From: Methylibium petroleiphilum PM1
GTDB lineage: Bacteria; Pseudomonadota; Gammaproteobacteria; Burkholderiales; Burkholderiaceae_C
Direction: 5' to 3'
Assembly: GCF_000015725.1 (NCBI RefSeq)
Contig: NC_008825.1
Coordinates: forward strand, 2,480,001-2,544,000
Length of the DNA stretch: 64,000 bases
Under the pieces are notes generated by a model that was given only the letters and a program-made list of their open reading frames with translations, did no database searches and was not told where the DNA came from. The position numbers and the translations under genes are program-made. Within the stretch, counting starts at the first letter, position 1; each line of letters opens with the position of its first letter. This document shows positions 9,513 through 20,226 of this stretch, one piece after another.

Positions 9513-10469
9513 ATGGGCATCGCGCACTACCTCAAGGAAATCGGCCGCGGCAAGGAAGGCGCACGTTCGCTGACCGAGGCCCAGGCCCGCGACCTGATGA
9601 ACCAGGTTCTCGACCGCACGGTGAGCGAGGCCGAGCGCGGCGCGTTCGCGATCGCGATGCGCATCAAGGGCGAGAGCACCGAGGAGTTGGCTGGTTTCAC
9701 CGCCTGTGCGGCCGAGCGCAGCCTGGTGCTGGAGGCGGATGCCATGCCGGTGCTGCTGCCCTCCTACAACGGCGCACGCAAGCTGCCCAACCTCACGCCG
9801 CTGCTCGCGCTGCTGCTCGCGCAGGAGGGCGTGCCGGTGCTGGTGCACGGACCGCTGCACGATCCGGCGCGCGTCACCACCTACGAACTGTTCGAGAGCC
9901 TGGGGCTGCCGATCGCGCGCGACGCCGCCGGCGTGCACGATGCCTGGGCGCGCCATGAGCCGGTGTTCGTGCCCACCGCGGTGCTGTGCCCGGCGCTGGT
10001 GCCGCTGCTCGAACTGCGCTGGGTGCTGGGCCTGCGCAACCCGGCACACACCGTGGCCAAGCTGCTGACGCCGCGAGGCCGCGCCTGCCTGCGCGTCGTC
10101 AACTACACGCACCCTGAGTACGCGGCCGCGCACACGCGCTTCCTGCAGCACACCGGCGCACATGCCCTGCTGATGCGCGGCACGGAGGGCGAGCCGGTGG
10201 CCGACGCGCGCCGCCTGCCGAAGCTCGACATCTTCATCGCCGGCACGCCGCGGCCCGAACTCGGCCGTTCCGCGGTCGAGGGCGTGCTGGCCGAGCTGCC
10301 GCTGCTGCCGCGCAGCAGCGATGCCGCGACGACGGCGGTCTACATCCAGGCGGTGGTCAGCGGAGAGAAGCCGGTCCCCGGCCCGCTCGTCGAGCAGGTC
10401 GAGGTGCTGGTCCGCGCACACGCGGCCATGCGACAACACGAGGAAAGAACCCATGAGCGCTCGGCCTGA
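9513..10469 (+). CDS. ybiB: YbiB family protein (anthranilate phosphoribosyltransferase-like, DNA-binding)
   Basis: The 318-residue protein has the glycosyltransferase family 3 (TrpD-like) fold: a helical N-terminal part (SLTEAQARDLMNQVLDRTVS) and a phosphoribosyl-binding-like core (SYNGARKLPNLTPLLALLLA). The family includes E. coli YbiB, known to bind nucleic acid without TrpD activity. In many Burkholderiales a YbiB gene sits inside the nitrate cluster, as here between nasA and cobA, but its role there is not known. I chose the ATG at 9513 because homology starts there; a start at 9453 would add 20 residues of unlikely sequence. It overlaps cobA by 17 nt. Confidence 0.85.
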   Translation: MGIAHYLKEIGRGKEGARSLTEAQARDLMNQVLDRTVSEAERGAFAIAMRIKGESTEELAGFTACAAERSLVLEADAMPVLLPSYNGARKLPNLTPLLALLLAQEGVPVLVHGPLHDPARVTTYELFESLGLPIARDAAGVHDAWARHEPVFVPTAVLCPALVPLLELRWVLGLRNPAHTVAKLLTPRGRACLRVVNYTHPEYAAAHTRFLQHTGAHALLMRGTEGEPVADARRLPKLDIFIAGTPRPELGRSAVEGVLAELPLLPRSSDAATTAVYIQAVVSGEKPVPGPLVEQVEVLVRAHAAMRQHEERTHERSA

Positions 10470-11232
10470 ACCTCCGGTGCCGACGGTCTGGCTCGTCGGC
10501 GCCGGCCCCGGCGACCCGGAGCTGCTGACCTTGAAGGCGGTGCGCGCGATCCGCGCTGCCACGGTGCTGCTGGTCGACGACCTGGTCGGCGACGCGGTGC
10601 TGCGCTACGCGCGCCGCTCGGCGCGCATCGTCCACGTCGGCAAGCGCGGCGGCTGCCGCAGCACGCCGCAGGCCTTCATCGAACAGTTGATGCTGCGCGA
10701 GGCGCTGGCCGGCGAACGCGTGGTGCGGCTCAAGGGCGGCGACCCGTTCATCTTCGGGCGCGGCGGCGAGGAAGCCGCCTCGCTGCGCGCGCACGGCGTG
10801 CACGTCGAGGTGGTCAACGGCATCACCGCCGGCCTCGCCGCGGCCACCTCGATCGGCGCACCACTGACGCATCGCGACCATGCCCACGGTGTGATGCTCG
10901 TGACCGGCCACGCCAAGGACGAGTCCACCACGCTGGACTGGCGCGTACTCGGTGCGGCGGCCGCGCAGGGCCTCACGCTGGTGATCTACATGGGCGTGAG
11001 CCAGGCGGCCCGTCTGCAGGCGGGCCTGCTGGAAGCCCTGCCGGCCGGCACGCCGCTCGCCATCGTGCAGCACGCCAGCACCGCGCGGCAGCGCAGCGCG
11101 CTCACCACGCTCGGTGGCCTGCTGGACACGCTGGCGCGCGAAGGCCTCGGCAGCCCGGCCGTGCTGATCGTCGGCGACGTGCTGCGCGGGCTGGCACAGC
11201 TGTCACCCCCGGTTGCCACGCAGGCGGCCTGA
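10453..11232 (+). CDS. cobA: Uroporphyrinogen-III C-methyltransferase
   Basis: The 259-residue protein is a tetrapyrrole methylase of SUMT type. It opens with VWLVGAGPGDPELLTLKAVRA, which includes the GAGPGDPELLT SAM-binding signature, and carries VRLKGGDPFIFGRGGEE, the second hallmark of the family. It methylates uroporphyrinogen III at C2 and C7 to precorrin-2, the first step to siroheme, the cofactor of NirB. It lacks the CysG dehydrogenase/chelatase domain, so other enzymes finish siroheme. Its start overlaps the end of ybiB, indicating translational coupling, and it closes the nitrate cluster. Confidence 0.93.
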   Translation: MSARPEPPVPTVWLVGAGPGDPELLTLKAVRAIRAATVLLVDDLVGDAVLRYARRSARIVHVGKRGGCRSTPQAFIEQLMLREALAGERVVRLKGGDPFIFGRGGEEAASLRAHGVHVEVVNGITAGLAAATSIGAPLTHRDHAHGVMLVTGHAKDESTTLDWRVLGAAAAQGLTLVIYMGVSQAARLQAGLLEALPAGTPLAIVQHASTARQRSALTTLGGLLDTLAREGLGSPAVLIVGDVLRGLAQLSPPVATQAA

Positions 11233-11239
11233 GCGTCCG

Positions 11240-11896
11240 TCAACGATCGACCGGCGCCACCCGCAGCAGTTGCACGCCGGGCCGGTTGCCGACCAGCGTG
11301 ATCGCGTCGAAGGCCCGCCGTGCCGGCTCGTCGCCGAGGTCGAAACCGGTCTGCCGACGCCAGCCGCCGGTGATCTGCACCACGCGCTCGCGCACCGGCT
11401 GCAGCGACGTGCCCGGGCCGTGGACCTCGTCGATCACCCGCAGGAAACCGGCGAGCACGCTGGGTCCGTCGGCATGCTCGGCCCACACCACGCAGCGGCC
11501 ATCATCCGCGAGCGCCAGTTGCAGCAGGGCCTCGCGGTCGGGTGCGGCGTAGACCTGCCCGCTCGCCCCGCCGAGCAGGCTGCTGCGCTGCGCATCATCG
11601 GTCTGCAGCGGCGCCAGGCCGGCAGCCAGCGCCAGGTCGACCCGCGCACCGGCATCGCCGCCGGCGACGGCGCAGGTGCGACCGTAGAGCTCCACCGCTT
11701 CCTGCGCCAGGGTCCGCGCATCGACCACTGGTCCCTGCACCACCGCATCGGTGCGCGCCGAGCCCGGCGGCGCCACGAACTCCGGCCCGGCCGATTGCGC
11801 CGCGACCGACTGCAGCACGGCCACCAGCACCACGCCGATCCCGAGCCTCCGCCCCAGCCCGCCGCGCGGGCCCGCGCATCGCTGCAGCGGCTCCAT
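11240..11896 (-). CDS. Hypothetical exported protein downstream of alaS
   Basis: I do not recognise this 218-residue protein. It has a basic start and one hydrophobic stretch (LGIGVVLVAVLQSVAAQSA) with an AxA-type site, so it is probably secreted to the periplasm by Sec. The mature part contains two cysteines and no membrane segment. It begins 20 nt after the alaS stop on the same strand and is probably co-transcribed with alaS; its end abuts the end of cobA from the other strand. No clear ribosome binding site precedes the chosen ATG. Confidence 0.6.
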   Translation of the reverse strand: MEPLQRCAGPRGGLGRRLGIGVVLVAVLQSVAAQSAGPEFVAPPGSARTDAVVQGPVVDARTLAQEAVELYGRTCAVAGGDAGARVDLALAAGLAPLQTDDAQRSSLLGGASGQVYAAPDREALLQLALADDGRCVVWAEHADGPSVLAGFLRVIDEVHGPGTSLQPVRERVVQITGGWRRQTGFDLGDEPARRAFDAITLVGNRPGVQLLRVAPVDR

Positions 11897-11916
11897 GCGA
11901 TCCAGGCCCGTGCGGC

Positions 11917-14544
<2,628 letters not shown>

Positions 14545-14615
14545 GCGGGGGCTCGGTCGGGTCGGCGGGCGGTGCGCGGCGGCGGTCCGCGACGCGCGAA
14601 TGCTGGCGCAAGTGC

Positions 14616-14643
14616 TTGATTCAACAAACTTTTTCATTATAGG
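14616..14643. promoter_or_regulatory. Divergent promoter region of alaS and the gabD-like gene
   Basis: On the minus strand a TATAAT lies at 14636-14641, about 90 nt before alaS, with no clear -35 box. On the plus strand TTGATT (14616-14621) and TATAGG (14638-14643) are 16 nt apart, about 70 nt before the gabD-like start. The AT-rich patch stands out from its GC-rich surroundings. Both calls are by eye. Confidence 0.45.
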
Positions 14644-14714
14644 TTTGCAACCCTCATGGCCTGCGTGGAACAGGGTCGGCGCGTATCATCGAAAACCGGT
14701 TCCGGAGATACCGC

Positions 14715-16193
14715 ATGGACATGAAGAATTCGCCGCTGGCCACCCTGGCCGACCCCACCCTGCTGAAGACCGCCGCGCTGATCGATGGGGCATGGGTCGA
14801 CCGCGGCGAACACTTCGCCGTCACCGACCCTGCCACCGGTCAGGTTCTGGCGCAGGTGGCCAACCTGGGTGCTGCCGACGCCGAAGCCGCCCTCGCCGCC
14901 GCGGCGCGCGCCTGGCCGGCCTGGCGCGCCAAGACCGCCAAGGAACGCGCTTCGGTGCTGATGAAGTGGTACCAACTGCTGCTGCAGCACGCCGACGACC
15001 TGGCCCGCATCATGACCGCCGAGCAGGGCAAGCCGCTGGCCGAGGCCAAGGGCGAGGTGGGCTACGGCGCCAGCTTCATCGAGTGGTTCGCCGAGGAAGC
15101 CAAGCGCGTCTACGGCGAGACCGTCCCGACCACCGACAACAACAAGCGCTACCTGGTGCTGAAGCAGGCGATGGGCGTGTGCGCGGCCATCACGCCTTGG
15201 AACTTCCCGATCGCGATGATCACCCGCAAGGTCGCGCCGGCGCTGGCCGCCGGCTGCCCGGTGGTCATCAAGCCGGCCGAGCAGACGCCGCTGTCGGCGC
15301 TGGCCGTTGCCGAGCTGGCGCAGCGCGCCGGCATGCCGGCCGGCGTGCTGAACGTGCTGACGGCCGACGCGGAGCGCTCGATCCAGATCGGCAACGTGCT
15401 GTGCGCCAGCGACACCGTGCGCCACCTGAGCTTCACCGGCTCCACCGAGGTCGGCCGCATCCTGATGAAGCAGTGCGCGCCGACCATCAAGAAGCTGAGT
15501 CTGGAGCTCGGCGGCAACGCGCCCTTCATCGTGTTCGACGATGCCGACCTCGACAGCGCGGTCGAGGGCGCGATGATCAGCAAGTACCGCAACGCCGGCC
15601 AGACCTGCGTGTGCGCGAACCGGCTCTACGTGCAGGCCGGCGTCTACGACGCCTTCGTCGAGAAGCTGGCGGCGAAGGTGAAGGCCATCAAGGTCGGCAA
15701 CGGCTTCGAGGCCGGCGTGACCCAGGGGCCGCTGATCGATGAGGCGGCGCTGGCAAAGGTGGAATCCCACGTGGCCGACGCGCTGGCCAAGGGTGCGAAG
15801 CTGCTGACCGGCGGCCAGCGCATCGGCGAGCGCTTCTACTCGCCCACGGTGCTGGCCCAGGCCACGGGCGAGATGCTCTGCGCCCGCGAGGAGACCTTCG
15901 GCCCGGTGGCGCCGGTGTTCCGTTTCGAGACCGAGGCCGAGGTGGTGGCGCTAGCCAACGACACCGAGTTCGGCCTCGCCAGCTACTTCTACAGCCGCGA
16001 CGTGGGCCGCATCTTCCGCGTCGGCGAGGCGCTGGAGTACGGCATGGTCGGCATCAACACCGGCCTGATCTCGACCGCCGAGGTGCCGTTCGGCGGCGTC
16101 AAGCAGTCGGGCCTGGGCCGCGAGGGCTCGCACCACGGCATCGACGACTACGTGGAGATCAAGTACCTCTGCCTGGGCGACATCCAGAAATGA
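14715..16193 (+). CDS. gabD: NAD(P)-dependent succinate-semialdehyde dehydrogenase
   Basis: The 492-residue aldehyde dehydrogenase has the cofactor-site sequence TPWNFPIAMITRKVAPALAA, the catalytic Glu motif LELGGNAPFIV and the catalytic Cys in NAGQTCVCANR. The overall pattern, including SFTGSTEVGRILMKQ and FGGVKQSGLGREGSHHG, is that of the GabD branch that oxidises succinate semialdehyde to succinate at the end of the GABA shunt; glutarate semialdehyde is a possible alternative substrate. A TCCGGAGA site sits upstream of the ATG. No gabT is adjacent, so the physiological role cannot be fixed from context. Confidence 0.88.
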   Translation: MDMKNSPLATLADPTLLKTAALIDGAWVDRGEHFAVTDPATGQVLAQVANLGAADAEAALAAAARAWPAWRAKTAKERASVLMKWYQLLLQHADDLARIMTAEQGKPLAEAKGEVGYGASFIEWFAEEAKRVYGETVPTTDNNKRYLVLKQAMGVCAAITPWNFPIAMITRKVAPALAAGCPVVIKPAEQTPLSALAVAELAQRAGMPAGVLNVLTADAERSIQIGNVLCASDTVRHLSFTGSTEVGRILMKQCAPTIKKLSLELGGNAPFIVFDDADLDSAVEGAMISKYRNAGQTCVCANRLYVQAGVYDAFVEKLAAKVKAIKVGNGFEAGVTQGPLIDEAALAKVESHVADALAKGAKLLTGGQRIGERFYSPTVLAQATGEMLCAREETFGPVAPVFRFETEAEVVALANDTEFGLASYFYSRDVGRIFRVGEALEYGMVGINTGLISTAEVPFGGVKQSGLGREGSHHGIDDYVEIKYLCLGDIQK

Positions 16194-16216
16194 CCCCCTG
16201 CTGAGCCACGGACATC

Positions 16217-17119
16217 ATGGAACTGCGTCACTGGGTCCTCGTCGTCTTCCTCGCCTCGGCGCTGTTCATCCACTTCCGCGGCAAGGTGCGTTTCCCGCTG
16301 AAGCGGGCACTCGACTTCACCATCGTGCTGGCGCCGGTGAACGCGCTGATGTACCTGTTCTCGCGCGTGCCGGCCAAGGCCTACCTCGACCCGCAGCAGT
16401 TCCCGGAACTGGCGCCGCTGCAGGCGAACTGGCAGACCATCCGCGACGAGGCGCTGAAGCTCAACGACGAGGGCCAGATCCGTGCGGCCGCGAGCTACAA
16501 CGACATCGGCTTCAACTCCTTCTTCCGCACCGGCTGGAAGCGCTTCTACCTCACCTGGTACGGCAAGGAACTGAGCAGCGCCAACGCGCTGTGCCCGCAG
16601 ACGGTGGCGCTGCTGAAGAGCATCCCCAGCATCAAGGCAGCGATGTTCGCGTCGCTGCCACCGGGGGCCACGCTGGTGCGGCACCGCGATCCCTACGCCG
16701 GCTCGCTGCGCTACCACCTGGGACTGACCACGCCCAACGACCCCGGTTGCTTCATCGAGGTGGACGGCCAGCGCTACCACTGGAAGGACGGCGAGGTGGT
16801 GATGTTCGACGAGACCTTCATCCACCACGCCGCCAACGAGACCCAGCAGCAGCGCGTGGTGCTGTTCTGCGACGTGGAGCGCCCGTTGCACACGGCGCCG
16901 GTGCGCTGGTTCAACCGCATGTTCGCAACCCACGTGATGGCCGCCGCGTCGTCGCAGAACGAGACCGGCGACGAGCCGGTGGGCGCCATCAACCGCTTCT
17001 TCGCGGTCGCCTACCAGCTGCGCCTGAAGGCCAAGGCCCTGAAGGTCAGCCACCGGCAGGTCTACTACGCCGGCAAATGGCTTCTGATCGTCGGCCTGCT
17101 GTGGCTGCTGTTCTACTGA
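16217..17119 (+). CDS. lpxO: LpxO-like aspartyl/asparaginyl beta-hydroxylase family protein
   Basis: This 300-residue protein has an N-terminal hydrophobic segment (VLVVFLASALFIHF), an Fe(II)/2-oxoglutarate dioxygenase core with the metal ligands in LVRHRDPY and the distal His in ETFIHHAAN, and a C-terminal hydrophobic segment (WLLIVGLLWLLFY). Membrane anchors at both ends fit LpxO, which 2-hydroxylates a secondary acyl chain of lipid A at the inner membrane. It lies 23 nt downstream of the gabD-like gene and may share its transcript. A general aspartyl beta-hydroxylase cannot be excluded. Confidence 0.8.
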   Translation: MELRHWVLVVFLASALFIHFRGKVRFPLKRALDFTIVLAPVNALMYLFSRVPAKAYLDPQQFPELAPLQANWQTIRDEALKLNDEGQIRAAASYNDIGFNSFFRTGWKRFYLTWYGKELSSANALCPQTVALLKSIPSIKAAMFASLPPGATLVRHRDPYAGSLRYHLGLTTPNDPGCFIEVDGQRYHWKDGEVVMFDETFIHHAANETQQQRVVLFCDVERPLHTAPVRWFNRMFATHVMAAASSQNETGDEPVGAINRFFAVAYQLRLKAKALKVSHRQVYYAGKWLLIVGLLWLLFY

Positions 17120-18111
17120 GCGCCGCCTGATCCCGCCGGGCCCGGCGCGGGTCCGTCGTCCCCGAGCTCGTCGTTGGCCGCCTCGACCGGGCCGCGCTCG
17201 ACGTGGTTGGCGAAGCCGGCGCGGCCCAGCGGCGCGGCACCCTCCGCCGCGGCGCTGGCCTGGCGCCACAGGCTGCCGGCGTCCTTGCCGTGCTCGGGGT
17301 AGCGCGCGATGCCGGCGCGCGCGGCCACCGCGAGCTCGTGCGTGCCGATGCGCACCGGCCGCGTCAGGCTGCGCACCAGCTTGGCGGCCACGCGGTCGGC
17401 CGCGGTCGGCGTGTCGATCCACGCCAGCAGCACCGCGAAGGCGTCGGCCCCGACCGAGGCCACCACGTCGCTGGCGCGCAGCGCGGCGCGCAGCCGCACC
17501 GCCAGCTTGCGCCGCAGCGCACCCAGCTCGGCCGCCGACGCGAGCTGCGTCGCGGCCGTCGCCAGGCCTTCGAGGTGGATCACCACCAGGGCCATCGGTG
17601 CGGGTTCGCGCTCGCGCAGCGCCAGCAGGTGGTTCACGTGCTCCAACAGCTGCATCTGGTTGGGCAGGCCGGTGGCCAGGTCGGTGGCGTAGGCGCGGCG
17701 CGCCAGTCGGTCCAGGCGCTGGCGGACCACGGCCTGCTGCAGCGCCGGCAGCAGCCGCTCGGCCGAGGCCAGGTCGGCCGACGGCAGCAGCGCCTGCACG
17801 CCGCGCTCCAGCAGCGCCTGCGCCAGCGCGGCGCTCGGCCGTTCGGTGGCCACCAGCACGGCGGCGTCACCGGCATCGGCCTGCCACCACGGCGGCGCCA
17901 CGGCAGCGGCCAGCACCCGCAAGTCAGCCGCCGCCGGCAGGTTCAGCAGCAGCGCGTCGAAGGGCTCGGCGCGCAGCCGCTCGCGCGCCTCGCCCGGCGA
18001 GGCGCAGGCCTCGACCGTGCAGCGCCCCCAGCCCGCGACGGCCAGCGCCGCCGGCCCCGGCACCCCGGGCAGCGAACCGACCAGCAACACGCGGCGGCAG
18101 TCATCGGCCAT
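17113..18111 (-). CDS. Degenerate GGDEF domain protein with receiver-like N-terminus
   Basis: The protein of about 332 residues starts at the ATG at 18111 (MADDCRRVLLVGS). Residues 1-120 resemble a degenerate receiver or flavodoxin-like domain (DALLLNLPAA). The C-terminal half has the GGDEF fold (DLATGLPNQMQLLEHVN, then SVGADAFAVLLAW). The signature reads VGADAF instead of GGDEF, so diguanylate cyclase activity is unlikely and a c-di-GMP- or GTP-sensing role is more plausible. It is the last chromosomal gene before the ICE and overlaps the end of the lpxO-like gene from the opposite strand. Confidence 0.7.
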   Translation of the reverse strand: MADDCRRVLLVGSLPGVPGPAALAVAGWGRCTVEACASPGEARERLRAEPFDALLLNLPAAADLRVLAAAVAPPWWQADAGDAAVLVATERPSAALAQALLERGVQALLPSADLASAERLLPALQQAVVRQRLDRLARRAYATDLATGLPNQMQLLEHVNHLLALREREPAPMALVVIHLEGLATAATQLASAAELGALRRKLAVRLRAALRASDVVASVGADAFAVLLAWIDTPTAADRVAAKLVRSLTRPVRIGTHELAVAARAGIARYPEHGKDAGSLWRQASAAAEGAAPLGRAGFANHVERGPVEAANDELGDDGPAPGPAGSGGAQ

Positions 18112-18128
18112 CACCGGCTCCGGGCACG

Positions 18129-18153
18129 AAAAAGGCCACCAGGGTGGCCTCGG
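18129..18153 (-). terminator. Rho-independent terminator of the split tRNA-Gly
   Basis: Read on the minus strand there is a GGCCAC/GTGGCC stem with a short loop followed by five T. It lies just downstream of the tRNA 3' end at 18158-18175, so it is the natural terminator of the tRNA-Gly gene that the ICE has used as its insertion site. Confidence 0.7.
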
Positions 18154-18157
18154 AATG

Positions 18158-18175
18158 TGGAGCGGGTGAAGGGAA
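18158..18175 (-). other. ICE attachment site: 3' end of a tRNA-Gly gene
   Basis: The plus strand reads TGGAGCGGGTGAAGGGAA, the reverse complement of the last 18 nt of a bacterial tRNA-Gly with the GCGGGTG acceptor stem and CCA end. The rest of the tRNA is absent to the right, so this is not a functional gene. ICEs of the ICEclc/PAGI-2 class integrate into the 3' 18 bp of tRNA-Gly and leave such a copy at the end opposite the integrase. The chromosomal side carries the tRNA terminator and the element side carries ICE regulators. The interior end (18176-18407) holds no gene that I can see. Confidence 0.85.
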
Positions 18176-18407
18176 CAGCACCCGGTCGCTAACTCGTTTA
18201 TTACGAACGTCTTTTCCGATCCAAGCGTCACGGAATGGACTCGATTGTGGACTCAAGTCTTCGGCCTGGTCAACGCAGGCCGTTGTGGGTGATCCAAAGC
18301 GAGCCAAGCACATCCACCAACAGCCAGAGCATCGGATTTCATTCCGAAGTCTATCTGTCCACTGGCACATCACGCCACAGGCCGCAACGGACAGGTGAGC
18401 TGCGTCC

Positions 18408-19322
18408 TCAAAGGACTGGCTCATCATCGACCGGCGCGGCCCCGTCTTTCACCCGCTCGATGAACCGCCTCATGGGCTCCGAGGGTTCGCCCCGGCGGCG
18501 CAGCAGGTAGGTAGAGAGCATCGGTGGGGTGCCGGCCAGGGGACGAATGGAGATGTCCGGGCGCTGTAGCGTCTGCACCTGCGAGGCGATGGCGAAGCCG
18601 ATGCCGTAGCCGGCGCCGACCAGGGTCAACATCACGCCGAGGCTGGTCACTTCATCGACCAGCTTGAGCGGCGTGCCTGCGTCCTGCAGCAGCGCTTGAA
18701 TCTGATGGCGGCAGCCCGATCCCGATTCGGGATGGCACAGAACCAGCGGAAACTTCAAGGCTTCGGGCAGCGGCACCTGCACGTGTGCCAGCAAGGGATG
18801 GCGTGCGGGCACGATCACCGACAGCGGGTCGGTCCACACCGGCTCGGCGACGAGGCCATCATGCACCGCGTTTGACAACGCAAAGCCGATGTCCAGCAGA
18901 TCATCGTGCAGCATCTTGAGCTGCTGCGCGAACGGCAGCTCGAAGACGCGAATCTCCAGCTCGGGCTCCTCCTCACGGCTGCGTGCCAGCAGGGTGGCGA
19001 TGCGGGGCTGCGCCAGGCTGTCGCAGATGGCGATGCGCAGATGGCCCTGGTAGCCCTGTGCCGCCGCCTTGGCGCTCTTGACTGCCTGCTCCACGGTGGC
19101 CATCACGCGCCGGCATTCGCCGAGGAACACCTGGCCGGCCCAGGTCAGCCGCGTCAGGCGTGTGCTGCGGTCGAACAACTGCACGCCAAGCTGGCTTTCC
19201 AGGTCGCGCATCGCACGCGACACAGGCGACTGCTCGATGCCCAGACGCTCGGCTGCACGGGCCAGATGCAGTTCTTCCGCAACTGCGACGAAGTAACGCA
19301 GCAATCTGAAATCCAAGGCCAC
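18408..19322 (-). CDS. LysR-type regulator at the ICE end (TciR/BisR-like position)
   Basis: The 304-residue protein has an N-terminal winged helix (residues 1-60: RLLRYFVAVAEELHLARAAE, then EQSPVSRAMRDLE) and a periplasmic-binding-like effector domain. In ICEclc, LysR regulators at this end (TciR and BisR) start the cascade that makes a few cells transfer-competent; position suggests a similar role here, but I cannot say which one this corresponds to. It resembles the second LysR protein at 20227 (ELHxxRAAxRL, EQSPxSR), so the two may be paralogues. The effector domain gives no ligand clue. It faces the element end, with its 3' end near the att site. Confidence 0.8.
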   Translation of the reverse strand: MALDFRLLRYFVAVAEELHLARAAERLGIEQSPVSRAMRDLESQLGVQLFDRSTRLTRLTWAGQVFLGECRRVMATVEQAVKSAKAAAQGYQGHLRIAICDSLAQPRIATLLARSREEEPELEIRVFELPFAQQLKMLHDDLLDIGFALSNAVHDGLVAEPVWTDPLSVIVPARHPLLAHVQVPLPEALKFPLVLCHPESGSGCRHQIQALLQDAGTPLKLVDEVTSLGVMLTLVGAGYGIGFAIASQVQTLQRPDISIRPLAGTPPMLSTYLLRRRGEPSEPMRRFIERVKDGAAPVDDEPVL

Positions 19323-19708
19323 CTCCTGTTTGTCTTCTTCTGGTTCGGCCTCTCGGGCGCCAGCATCTACATCCGCATCCCGTCAGCACCTCCTTCGATT
19401 GCATCGCGTCGAAGCACTCATGCCTGTCGGGAGCCCGTCGCCGACACGCGCGGAGCTGGCCGGCGCACACAGCCGGACACTGAATGCTGATGGCCATGTT
19501 TGCTGCTGCCATGCCAGGGCGGGCGGCCAAGCAATATGACGCAGGCGTTCCTGCGAACCAGGGCCGCGAAGACGATGCTGCGTCCGCAAGGCTGGTAAAT
19601 CAGCCGGTGTGCCGAGCACCGCGCGCAGGCGCTCACGCGTGTCGGAGTTCGCGATCGGTGCAGCCGACGACGACACGCCGGCGTCAGGGCGGGCGTGCCG
19701 ATGCAGTT

Positions 19709-19988
19709 TCATGGGGGGGTCTTTCGGCTCACCCCGGTCGTGGCCTGGTCGGTCACGAAGCCCAGCTCCAACACCCCGGACTTCTGCGTAGCCGCCATCC
19801 CCTGGGCGACGCGCTCGTAGATCCACCAGGCGGTCGCCGCGGATGAAGTCCTCGGGCTGCGGTTGACGCGGCGCGGAGGCCTGCAGCCGCTGCGCGAGCT
19901 GCTCGTCGCCCATGCGTTCGTCGTTCCAGAACACGCTGCCGTGGGTAGTGACGGACAGGTTCGCCACGTCGGGCTTGATCGGCTTCAC
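19709..19988 (-). pseudogene. exbD: exbD remnant, 5'-truncated and frameshifted
   Basis: The minus-strand translation KPDVANLSVTTHGSVFWNDE followed by QPQPEDFIRGDR matches the periplasmic C-terminal half of ExbD, the TonB-ExbB-ExbD energiser. The transmembrane N-terminal half is missing. After RGDR the ExbD reading jumps frame: the continuation WIYERVAQGMAATQKSGV and LELGFVTDQATT is found one frame over and ends in a TGA at 19709-19711. A Fur-box-like sequence lies just upstream, consistent with a decayed iron-uptake gene. Confidence 0.75.
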
Positions 19989-20005
19989 TCCATTCAGACA
20001 CAGAT

Positions 20006-20024
20006 GTTAATGAGAATTATTATT
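20006..20024. promoter_or_regulatory. Fur-box-like site
   Basis: GTTAATGAGAATTATTATT matches the 19-bp Fur consensus GATAATGATAATCATTATC at 15 positions by my count. It lies just upstream of the exbD remnant on the minus strand. It also overlaps a weak plus-strand promoter-like pair (TTGATT at 20023, TGATAT at 20044, 15-nt spacer) that could serve the LysR gene at 20227. Confidence 0.5.
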
Positions 20025-20208
20025 GATTGTCCGTGGTTTTGTGTGATATGGCAACACCGATGGAATAACCCGGCCTTGCCTGGACACTCGCCGCCTCGCC
20101 GGCGACTGAAGGCCGGATGGCGGCAACTGGAAAGCCTCTGTGACCGGCATCGCCACCGGGAAGCACTCATGCGGTTCCCTACGGCCAGAGGAATGGACTC
20201 CACTTTCT

Positions 20209-20220
20209 GGGGGGGGGGGG
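20209..20220 (+). repeat. 12-base poly-G tract at the ribosome binding site of a LysR gene
   Basis: Twelve consecutive G residues end 6 nt before the ATG at 20227, just where the Shine-Dalgarno sequence should be. Homopolymer tracts of this length slip during replication, so the spacing or strength of the ribosome binding site could vary between cells. The count could also be inflated or reduced by sequencing error. Confidence 0.7.
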
Positions 20221-20226
20221 AAGTAC

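Larger units (their letters stand above)
19323..20226. other. Decayed region between the two LysR genes
   Basis: About 900 bp without an intact gene. It holds a truncated, frameshifted exbD on the minus strand (19709-19988), a Fur-box-like site (20006-20024) and a 12-G tract (20209-20220) before the second LysR gene. The minus-strand sequence after the exbD stop starts a new frame at the overlapping ATG, but I do not recognise the product. Confidence 0.5.

Noticed and set aside
18158-18175. Intact tRNA-Gly gene
   Set aside because: Only the 3' 18 nt match; the sequence to the right does not continue as T-arm, anticodon or D-arm.
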